A stretch of DNA of 64,000 bases, taken from positions 248,001 through 312,000 of the forward strand of contig CAJUMU010000001.1 in NCBI GenBank assembly GCA_910587675.1, written 5' to 3'. The translations under genes and the position numbers were made by a program. The notes under the pieces are model-generated. The model made no database searches and was not told the origin of the DNA. It saw only the letters and a program-made list of their open reading frames with translations. Of the stretch, positions 15,348-22,353 are shown one piece after another; position 1 is the first letter of the stretch; the number at the start of each line of letters is the position of its first letter. The stretch comes from an uncultured Alistipes sp. GTDB taxonomy: Bacteria; Bacteroidota; Bacteroidia; Bacteroidales; Rikenellaceae.

Positions 15348-16232
15348 ATGGGAACGAATCAAAAACACATGCAGGAGCAGCCTGCACAAAATATTTTAGC
15401 GACAACCGCTATCGAAGAACCGAAACAGCAATCGTACGACCCTTTGAAAGCCGCTCGAATCGCCGAAACACTCGCAGAATTGCTGGACCCCGAATATATC
15501 CTGCTGTTCGGGAAACTCGCCGACGGAACGCCCCACAGCGATATTCTCGCATACGACTTATTGGCGGTAACCGACGGCCCCGCGCATTACAGTTGGTACG
15601 ACGCAAAACGATATTTGAAGATGAAACTCCCCTACATCGGACATGGCGCGCCGTATATTAATTTGTATATACATACGAGACACGATATAGAAACGAGAAA
15701 CGTTCCGTTCTTATATTTCGCACGAAAAGAGGGGATTGTATTGCATTCCCGCAGTCGAAAGGTTGCCCGACCGCGCGACAAGTTCGATTTCGGTTATGCG
15801 GCATCGCTCGCGATGAAGTATGCGAACATCTTTATGCCGTTGGCCGACAAGCTCGCGGGTTATGCGGAACGGAATCTCGATCGGGATCATGCACGCGAAT
15901 CGGCTTATGCTATGGCGCAGGCGGCAGTATATTATTATAGGACTCTGTTTTATGTCTACCACGGATTCGAAGCGGACAGTTGCGATGTGCGGTATTTGCA
16001 CCACCGTTTGCGCACTTTGTCTGGCGAGTTGCCTTTGCTGTTCGAGTCGGACGAATACTATCCGAAACAAACGCTACATTGCCTAAACAATTTTGCGACA
16101 TATGCACCGCACGATCCCGATTTCTTCGTCGAGACCGAAGAATTGGCGCGGCACTTCGTCCTCGTGAAGCGGTTAGGAGAGATAGCTAAGCGATTATGCA
16201 ATAGGCGAATGGAATTATATGCCAAACGATAA
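15348..16232 (+). CDS. Fused nucleotidyltransferase-HEPN protein
   Basis: The 294-residue product has an N-terminal nucleotidyltransferase (MNT)-like region at about residues 45-75. It reads LLFGKLADGTPHSDILAYD, where the usual Gly-Ser of the active site is Gly-Lys and three residues separate the two acidic positions. A helical HEPN-like C-terminal region (about residues 145-290) follows, rich in Tyr/Ala/Leu and containing RYLHHRLRTL. As separate genes, MNT and HEPN proteins form toxin-antitoxin pairs; fused forms occur in Bacteroidetes with unknown roles. It is a single gene with its own terminator. Codon use looks somewhat less GC-rich than that of its neighbours, which may mean transfer. 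Confidence 0.65.
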   Translation: MGTNQKHMQEQPAQNILATTAIEEPKQQSYDPLKAARIAETLAELLDPEYILLFGKLADGTPHSDILAYDLLAVTDGPAHYSWYDAKRYLKMKLPYIGHGAPYINLYIHTRHDIETRNVPFLYFARKEGIVLHSRSRKVARPRDKFDFGYAASLAMKYANIFMPLADKLAGYAERNLDRDHARESAYAMAQAAVYYYRTLFYVYHGFEADSCDVRYLHHRLRTLSGELPLLFESDEYYPKQTLHCLNNFATYAPHDPDFFVETEELARHFVLVKRLGEIAKRLCNRRMELYAKR

Positions 16233-16235
16233 AAC

Positions 16236-16273
16236 AACCGCTGCGGGACCCGAAAATCCCGCAGCGGTTTTTA
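16236..16273. terminator. Bidirectional terminator between convergent genes
   Basis: Perfect hairpin AACCGCTGCGGGA/TCCCGCAGCGGTT (16236-16248 with 16257-16269) followed by a T-run on the plus strand and preceded by an A-rich stretch. It serves the HEPN gene and probably also the Yip1-like gene on the minus strand. Confidence 0.85.
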
Positions 16274-16293
16274 TATTGTTCGGGGGCCGCCCA

Positions 16294-16857
16294 CTAAATC
16301 AATCTCAACAGATGGATCGACGCGACGTAAGCCACTATGAAGCAAACGATGAATATGCCGACACCCTTACCGTTCTTCAGATTGGTCGACTCGGCGAAAG
16401 CCTTGTAGCTCCAGAAGATATACCACAAAAAGAAGAGCATCGACACCAACCCTATCGCTGAGACCGTTATCGGATATTTCAGGGCCGTATTCACGCTGCC
16501 GTCGGCCAGCAATCCCATGACGCTGCGGACTTTAGGTATCAAAAATATAATCATCGACACGTCGAAAGGTATTCGGGCGAAGAGGTTGAACGCCGCGACA
16601 TCCCAAAAACGGATCTTCGACGACGAAGCCGCCAGCCCCGCCAGATACAGCACGACGGCAAAGACGGCCCACGCCGTAAGCTGGCGCGCGGTCGCCTGCA
16701 ACAGATGATCGCCCGCGAAATTCATCTGCGTAAGCGACGTAAGGCGCATCCCAGCCTGCCAGAAAAGCACCGAAACGAGGATCAATGCCGCTATGCCCCA
16801 GCACAACGCTTGGCGCAACGGCAGGAAACGGAACGGATTAAGAATTTTATTCATCAT
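16294..16857 (-). CDS. Yip1-like multi-span membrane protein
   Basis: The product (187 residues from the Met at 16857) starts MMNKILNPFRFLPLRQALCW and has about five hydrophobic helices: ALCWGIAALILVSVLF, LTAWAVFAVVLYLAGLAA, a middle pair, and FIVCFIVAYVASIHLL at the C-terminus. Topology and spacing fit the YIP1 family, whose bacterial role is unknown. An upstream Met at 16905 would overlap DUF2089, so the internal MM start was preferred. It lies 40 bp downstream of the DUF2089 gene and is probably co-transcribed with it. Confidence 0.6.
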   Translation of the reverse strand: MMNKILNPFRFLPLRQALCWGIAALILVSVLFWQAGMRLTSLTQMNFAGDHLLQATARQLTAWAVFAVVLYLAGLAASSSKIRFWDVAAFNLFARIPFDVSMIIFLIPKVRSVMGLLADGSVNTALKYPITVSAIGLVSMLFFLWYIFWSYKAFAESTNLKNGKGVGIFIVCFIVAYVASIHLLRLI

Positions 16858-16897
16858 AGCTTCAATATTTTGAGTTACCGACAAACCATACTTTCCG

Positions 16898-17170
16898 TCA
16901 AACATTCGACTTGTTCAATGCGGCTATAACCTCGTCCAGACGATTGCGCACCGTCGGGTAGCTCAACCCCATGCGCGACGCCATCTCCTTGAGCGACCCG
17001 CGGCAAAGCACGAAATCGCGCACGAACTCTCGGTCCTCGTCCGACAAACGCAACAACGCGGGCAGACGATAATCCCCCTCGATACTCGTATCGCATGCCG
17101 CGCAGCGCATGGCATGCACCCGCAACATTCCGCCGCACGACGGACAGATTTTAGGCAGCTTCTTTTCCAT
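16898..17170 (-). CDS. DUF2089-type zinc-ribbon/HTH protein
   Basis: The 90-residue product has an N-terminal zinc ribbon (CPSCGG...CAACD, Cys at about residues 9, 12, 22 and 25). A helical region with a helix-turn-helix follows: GSLKEMASRMGLSYPTVRNRLDEVIAAL. This is the DUF2089 arrangement and implies DNA binding. It precedes a Yip1-like membrane protein on the same strand. A large inverted repeat lies about 45-100 bp upstream of its start and is a candidate operator. Confidence 0.85.
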   Translation of the reverse strand: MEKKLPKICPSCGGMLRVHAMRCAACDTSIEGDYRLPALLRLSDEDREFVRDFVLCRGSLKEMASRMGLSYPTVRNRLDEVIAALNKSNV

Positions 17171-17214
17171 ATTGTTTCGAGATTTTCACAAAATTAATAC
17201 AAAACTAAATAAAA

Positions 17215-17272
17215 TGCAACTCTACTTTAATTTTATTAAACATGATTTAAATAAAATTAAAGCGAAGTTGCA
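17215..17272. promoter_or_regulatory. Large inverted repeat upstream of the DUF2089 gene
   Basis: Outer arms TGCAACT (17215-17221) and AGTTGCA (17266-17272) enclose perfect 13-bp arms CTTTAATTTTATT (17225-17237) and AATAAAATTAAAG (17250-17262), with a 12-nt centre. The region is very AT-rich compared with the surroundings. It may be an operator for the DUF2089 HTH protein, or a stem-loop after the TPR gene terminator. Confidence 0.6.
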
Positions 17273-17293
17273 AAATACGTCGAGCCGCACGCA

Positions 17294-17326
17294 CAAAAAA
17301 AAGAGCTGCCCGACTCCGCGGGCAGC
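17294..17326 (-). terminator. Terminator of the gyrA-TPR transcription unit
   Basis: Hairpin GCTGCCCG/CGGGCAGC (17305-17312 with 17319-17326), followed on the minus strand by a run of T residues (17301-17294). It lies about 30 bp past the TPR-protein stop. Confidence 0.85.
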
Positions 17327-17354
17327 CCATTCGTTACTATTCGTCGAACGACGA

Positions 17355-18719
17355 CTATTGACCTTTGGCATTAAGCTCCTCGAATATCTTGTTGTACTTC
17401 TCGTACTTGGCCTGCATACCCTCCTCGTCGCGAAGACGGAACGTAAGAGCCTTCAGCGACTCGACGGTGCGTTTGTCGTTGGGATTCAACTCGTAAGCCT
17501 TCTCCAGATAGGGAACGCCCTCCTTGTAGGCCTCGGTCACCTTCTGCTGGTCCTCTTTCCAAGCGGTATTGCTCTTGTAGTCGCGCTTGTTCATCTCCTC
17601 GTTCATGCCGTCGGCGCGAGCGATGTAGAAATAACCGATGTAGAACATGGCCTGAGCGTCGTTGGGATCGATCTCCACGACCTTCTTGAACGACGCGATG
17701 CTCTCCTCGTAATTCTTAAGGCTGGAGAAGATACGACCGCGGCCGAACCACAGATCCTTGCTCTTGGGATCGCGCTGCAAAGCGCCGTCGACCATCTCGA
17801 TCAACTCCGAAGGATCGCCCACCGAGCTCTCGACGGTGTATACGTTGATAAGACACTCGATGATACGGTCGTTCTTGGGGAACTTGGCCAAACCCTCCAT
17901 CAACATATTCTTGGCGCGCTGCATGTTGGCTGCGCGAACAGGCGAGTCGGTCTGTCCGTAATATGCGTGGTAGAGATAGTAGTAGATATTACCCTCGGCG
18001 TCGGTATAACCGCTCTCCAAGGCCTTGTTCAGGGCGTCGGCGCCCTTGGCGAACGAATCCTTGTGCTCGGCGCCGTCGACAACGTAGAGGTAACCCGCAT
18101 AATAGAGGTACAAGGAGTTCTTCTCACCCGTGAAAGCGGGGCTCTCCTGCACGCCGTAAGCCGACGCGAAGTCGTATGCGGCCTCGCCGTAACGGCCCGC
18201 GCTCATATTCACGTTACCGCTCTGCGAATAGTAGTTCTCGACCTGCTTCAAACCCTCCAAGACCTTGTCGCCGCTCTTCTTGTCCAGCTCGAAAGCCTTG
18301 TTGTACGAAGCCACGGCCACCGCAGCCAAGTCCTCGTCCTTGATCTGCTGCGTCGGAATCCATGAGAAGATCTTGCCGTCGGCCACATAAATCTTCAACC
18401 ACGGATAGACCAGCTCAGTGCAAGCCTTGCCGTTGAGCGTCACACCCTCGTTGGTGGCCTCGGGCTTGCCCAAGTTGAGCGTGGCCATGCTCATCTCCAT
18501 ATCCTGAAAGATATCTTTCGTGGGTGCGGCCGCAGCCTCGTAGTAGGCCTTGCCGCGATTGATCCACGTGGCGGCTTTCGCCCCCTTCTTCGCGTCGGCC
18601 ACATCGGCATCGCATTTCGCCAGTTTCGACAAAATCGCGTCCTTGTTGACCTTCTGCGCATTTGCCATTGGTGCCGCCATAAACGTTACGGCCATCACCG
18701 CGAAAATCAATTTTTTCAT
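17355..18719 (-). CDS. Exported tetratricopeptide-repeat protein
   Basis: The 454-residue product has a signal peptide (MKKLIFAVMAVTFMAAPMANA). Helical repeats follow, among them AAYDFASAYGVQES and the clearest TPR at residues about 300-345 (LWFGRGRIFSSLKNYEESIA, then FKKVVEIDPNDAQAMFYIGY), with more before and after. Such proteins scaffold envelope complexes; no partner is named by the context. It starts 47 bp downstream of gyrA on the same strand and ends in a strong terminator, so it probably shares the gyrA transcript. No enzyme motif is seen. Confidence 0.8.
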   Translation of the reverse strand: MKKLIFAVMAVTFMAAPMANAQKVNKDAILSKLAKCDADVADAKKGAKAATWINRGKAYYEAAAAPTKDIFQDMEMSMATLNLGKPEATNEGVTLNGKACTELVYPWLKIYVADGKIFSWIPTQQIKDEDLAAVAVASYNKAFELDKKSGDKVLEGLKQVENYYSQSGNVNMSAGRYGEAAYDFASAYGVQESPAFTGEKNSLYLYYAGYLYVVDGAEHKDSFAKGADALNKALESGYTDAEGNIYYYLYHAYYGQTDSPVRAANMQRAKNMLMEGLAKFPKNDRIIECLINVYTVESSVGDPSELIEMVDGALQRDPKSKDLWFGRGRIFSSLKNYEESIASFKKVVEIDPNDAQAMFYIGYFYIARADGMNEEMNKRDYKSNTAWKEDQQKVTEAYKEGVPYLEKAYELNPNDKRTVESLKALTFRLRDEEGMQAKYEKYNKIFEELNAKGQ

Positions 18720-18766
18720 AATTAATCTTTTAATGAAAAACGTGTTCTTTAATATGTTTATTGTCC

Positions 18767-21334
18767 TTACTCTTTGTTCTCGGCGTTGTCGGCGCTCTCC
18801 ACGACGGCCGTTTCGGCGTTATCTGCAACCACTGTGCCCTCTTCGTTCGCGACGGTCTCTTCCTCCTCGCTCGCGGGAACGGCCATGACCGACGCGATGG
18901 CGTCGCCCTCGCGCAGGTTGATTATGCGCACGCCCTGCGTCGCGCGGCCCGCCAGACGGATCTGCGACACCTCGGTGCGGATCGTCACGCCCGAGCGGTT
19001 GATTATCATCAGGTCGTTGTCGTCCGTAACCGACTGGATAGAGATCAGTTCGCCCGTCTTCTCGGTGATGTTGATCGTCTTCACGCCCTTGCCGCCGCGA
19101 TTGGTGATACGGTACTCGTCCAGATCGGTACGCTTGCCGTAACCGTTTTCCGAAAGCACCAGCACATCCTTCTTGGCGTCGGGCTCGATGCAGATCATGC
19201 CTACCACCTCGTCGCCCTCGTCGAGCGCGATACCGCGCACGCCCGCGCCGACGCGGCCGATGGCGCGCACCGTGCTCTCGTTGAAGCGGATGGCCTTGCC
19301 GCCGCGCGCCGCGATCATGATCTCGGCATTGCCGCTGGTGATCTTGGCCTCGATCAAACGGTCGCCCTCGCGGATGACGATGGCGTTCACGCCGTTCTGA
19401 CGCGGACGCGAATAGGCTTCGAGCTTCGTCTTCTTGATGACGCCCTCGCGGGTGCACATCACTATGTAGTTATTGTCGATATATTCGGCGTCGTTCAGAT
19501 TCTTGGTGTTGATATATGCGCGCACTTTGTCGTCGGGCTCGATCTGGATGATGTTCTGTATGGCGCGACCCTTCGAAGCACGCGTACCCTCGGGAATCTG
19601 GTAGACTTTGAGCCAGTAGCAGCGTCCCTTTTCGGTGAAGAACATCATCGTGTTGTGCATCGAGGCCACATATATGTGTTCGATGAAATCCTCGTCGCGC
19701 GTCGCGCTGCCCTTCACGCCCACGCCGCCGCGGTTCTGCGTGCGGTACTCGGCCAGAGGGGTGCGCTTAATATATCCCAAGTGCGAGATGGTTATAACCA
19801 TGTCGTCGTCGGCATAGAAATCCTCGGGGTTAAACTCCTCCGAAGAGTATATTATCTCGGTGCGGCGCTCGTCGCCGTACGTCCGCTTCATCTCCGTAAG
19901 CTCGTCCTTGACGATCTGCATCTGCATATCCACGCTGCCCAGCACGTCGTTGAAGTAGGCGATCTGACGCTCCAGCTCGTTGCGCTCGGCCTCCAGCTTG
20001 TCGCGCTCCAGACCCGTCAACGCGCGCAGACGCATATCCACTATCGCGGCGGCCTGAATGTCGCTCAGACCGAAACGCTCCATAAGGGTCGACTTGGCCT
20101 CGTCGATATTCTTCGACGAACGTATGATGTGCACCACCTCGTCGATATTGTCCTGCGCGATGAGCAGACCCTGCACGATGTGCATGCGGTCCTGCGCCTT
20201 CTTCAAATCGAAGCGCGTGCGACGCACGATCACGTCGTGGCGATGCTCGACGAAGTGTTTTATAAGGTCTTTGAGGTTGAGCAGCATCGGACGGCCGTTC
20301 ACCAGCGCGATGTTGTTCACGGCGAAAGACGTCTGCAACTGAGTGTTCTTGAACAGCGTGTTGAGAACCACGTTCGCCGAGGCGTCGTGCTTGAGGAATA
20401 TGGTGATACGCAAACCGTTGCGGTCGCTCTCGTCGTTGATGTACGAGATGCCCTCGATCTTCTTCTCGTTGACCAGCTCGCCGATCTTCTTAATCATCTC
20501 GGCCTTGTTGACCATGTAGGGAATCTCGCTTACGATGATGCACTCGCGGCCGCTCGCCGTGGTCTCGATCTCGGTGCGGGCGCGCATCAACACGCGGCCG
20601 CGACCCGTGAGCAGAGCCTCTTTGACACCCTCGTAACCATATATCAACGCGCCCGTCGGGAAGTCGGGACCCTTGACGTATTGCAGCAGCTCCTCGCACT
20701 CGCAATCGGGGTTGTCGATATAGGCGCAGCAAGCGTCGACCACCTCGCCCAGATTGTGCGGCGCCATGTTGGTGGCCATACCCACGGCGATACCGCTCGC
20801 GCCGTTCACCAGCAGCAACGGAATCTTGGTAGGCAGCACAGTGGGTTCCTTTATGGTGTCGTCGAAGTTAGTGGTCCAGTCAATGGTCTCCTTGTCGATA
20901 TCGGCCATGACCTCGTCGGTGATCTTCTGCATGCGTGCCTCGGTATAACGCATGGCGGCGGCAGAGTCGCCGTCCATGGAGCCGAAGTTACCCTGACCCT
21001 CCACCAACGGATAACGCATGGCCCAATCCTGCGCCATACGCACCATGGCCTCGTAAACCGAGCTGTCGCCGTGGGGGTGGAACTTACCGAGCACGTCGCC
21101 CACGATACGGGCAGACTTACGGGTGGGTTTATCGGAATAAAGGTTGAGTTCGGCGCTCATATCGTAAAGTATGCGTCGGTGCACGGGCTTCAGACCGTCG
21201 CGCACATCGGGCAACGCACGAGACACGATAACCGACATCGAATAGTCGATATAGGCCGACTTCATCTGCTCTTCTATATTGATAGGGATTATCTTTCCCT
21301 CCAATCCGGCATTCTTTTCTTCTTCAGTCAACAT
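18767..21334 (-). CDS. gyrA: DNA gyrase subunit A
   Basis: Gyrase A cleaves and rejoins DNA for ATP-driven negative supercoiling. The 855 residues match family length. The quinolone region reads HPHGDSSVYEAMVRMAQ (Ser91 conserved; Glu95 where E. coli has Asp87), and the catalytic Tyr is residue 130 in AAMRYTEAR. The C-terminal beta-pinwheel carries a GyrA-box-like NRGGKGVKT, which separates gyrase from the second type IIA subunit encoded at 26554-29247. The tail is Ala/Glu/Val-rich. gyrB is not in the window. Confidence 0.96.
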   Translation of the reverse strand: MLTEEEKNAGLEGKIIPINIEEQMKSAYIDYSMSVIVSRALPDVRDGLKPVHRRILYDMSAELNLYSDKPTRKSARIVGDVLGKFHPHGDSSVYEAMVRMAQDWAMRYPLVEGQGNFGSMDGDSAAAMRYTEARMQKITDEVMADIDKETIDWTTNFDDTIKEPTVLPTKIPLLLVNGASGIAVGMATNMAPHNLGEVVDACCAYIDNPDCECEELLQYVKGPDFPTGALIYGYEGVKEALLTGRGRVLMRARTEIETTASGRECIIVSEIPYMVNKAEMIKKIGELVNEKKIEGISYINDESDRNGLRITIFLKHDASANVVLNTLFKNTQLQTSFAVNNIALVNGRPMLLNLKDLIKHFVEHRHDVIVRRTRFDLKKAQDRMHIVQGLLIAQDNIDEVVHIIRSSKNIDEAKSTLMERFGLSDIQAAAIVDMRLRALTGLERDKLEAERNELERQIAYFNDVLGSVDMQMQIVKDELTEMKRTYGDERRTEIIYSSEEFNPEDFYADDDMVITISHLGYIKRTPLAEYRTQNRGGVGVKGSATRDEDFIEHIYVASMHNTMMFFTEKGRCYWLKVYQIPEGTRASKGRAIQNIIQIEPDDKVRAYINTKNLNDAEYIDNNYIVMCTREGVIKKTKLEAYSRPRQNGVNAIVIREGDRLIEAKITSGNAEIMIAARGGKAIRFNESTVRAIGRVGAGVRGIALDEGDEVVGMICIEPDAKKDVLVLSENGYGKRTDLDEYRITNRGGKGVKTINITEKTGELISIQSVTDDNDLMIINRSGVTIRTEVSQIRLAGRATQGVRIINLREGDAIASVMAVPASEEEETVANEEGTVVADNAETAVVESADNAENKE

Positions 21335-21382
21335 GTTTAATCTATTTACCGTTTAATGCGCAAAAGCGCATTTTTAAGTAAA

Positions 21383-21390
21383 CAAAAGTA
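21383..21390 (-). promoter_or_regulatory. -7 box upstream of gyrA
   Basis: TACTTTTG on the minus strand fits TAnnTTTG about 50 bp upstream of the gyrA start, with a TTTG about 12 bp further upstream. Spacing is shorter than usual, so the call is tentative. Confidence 0.45.
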
Positions 21391-21559
21391 ATATTTATTT
21401 TGCAAATAACCAATTTTGGCCCCGAATTTCGCATCGATCCGAAACATTCGGACCTCATACGTCTCGTTTTCGGCCGTTTTCGGCCGATTTGAGCGCATAA
21501 AAAAATTATCCCGACAAGGTGTCGGGAGAAAACGGGGTTTCGGAGGAGAGGAGGGGGGG

Positions 21560-21657
21560 GGCAGTTCGCCGACGGCGGAGGACGCAAGCGAGCGTCAAGC
21601 GAGTTGCAGTCCGCCGCGGCGGGGCGGCGGCGAACTGCCGACATCGCATGCGATGTC
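21560..21657. repeat. Palindromic intergenic repeat R7 (type B)
   Basis: Core GCAGTTCGCCGACGGCGG...GCAGTCCGCCGCGGCGG...GGCGGCGAACTGCC, followed by hairpin GACATCGC-at-GCGATGTC (21640-21657). Here the small hairpin has a different sequence from type A but the same place and shape. A G-tract of nine precedes the element. It lies in the 336-bp gap between gyrA and lolA, where no gene is seen. Confidence 0.8.
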
Positions 21658-21670
21658 GAAATAAAACGAT

Positions 21671-22270
21671 CTATCTGAAATCGATCATCTCGTAATCGCG
21701 GCAGGTCGAGCGGTCGAAACGCCGGACGGCCTCCGCCGAGCCGTAAATGTCGGTAATGCGCACCGTAACACGGTCGTCGTAAAGCGAATAGGCCACCGAC
21801 GAAGGACGGCCCGTCGACTCGGACACGGTAAGGTAGATATCGCCCTCGATCTCGGGATCGACGGCACGCAGATGCAGCGTCACTTCATCGCCGTCGCGCG
21901 ACGCCACCTCCGACCGATAGTCGGTGCCGACGAAATCGAAGCAGCGCGTGGGATTGTCGAGTATGTTGCGGCTCGCAGCATCCATGTCGTCGACGCTCAC
22001 CTCCTTGCGCGCATGGTTCACCTCATAACGCGTCTTGCCGTCGGAATAGACCTCGGCGTTGTCCACCGCTATATAATATACGTCGCCCGACACCGCATAG
22101 CGGCCCGACGACGCATAATCACCCGACGTGAGCACGAACGACACGCCGTAATCGCCCAACTTCTTCACGTAATCGGCCGTGCGGCGCAGGATGGCCTGCG
22201 CATCGTCGGCGGCGCGACAGCTGCCGATCGCTGCCAGCAAAGCGAACAAAATAATAATCGAACGTTTCAT
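21671..22270 (-). CDS. LolA-like outer-membrane lipoprotein carrier
   Basis: LolA-family proteins shuttle lipoproteins across the periplasm. The 199-residue product has a signal peptide (MKRSIIILFALLAAIGSCRA) and the family layout: QAILRRTADYVKKLGDYGVSF, YYIAVDNAEVYSDGKTRYEV, RCFDFVGTDY, and a C-terminal ITDIYGSAEAVRRF. The start follows from the signal peptide. Upstream in-frame codons overlap ftsK and are spurious. It follows ftsK by 83 bp, a ftsK-lolA order seen in many bacteria. Confidence 0.82.
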   Translation of the reverse strand: MKRSIIILFALLAAIGSCRAADDAQAILRRTADYVKKLGDYGVSFVLTSGDYASSGRYAVSGDVYYIAVDNAEVYSDGKTRYEVNHARKEVSVDDMDAASRNILDNPTRCFDFVGTDYRSEVASRDGDEVTLHLRAVDPEIEGDIYLTVSESTGRPSSVAYSLYDDRVTVRITDIYGSAEAVRRFDRSTCRDYEMIDFR

Positions 22271-22353
22271 AAACACGCTGTTAATTTTATGTCTCAGGCG
22301 GCTCGCGCTCCGCGTCCTCGGGACGCCCGCCGCCACACTCCGTCGGGCGAGCG

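Noticed and set aside
18761..21340. Long open frame (859 codons) on the plus strand opposite gyrA
   Set aside because: Antisense shadow of gyrA due to high-GC codon usage; its translation is His/Arg/Leu/Val-rich with no domain, while the minus strand is a clear gyrase A.
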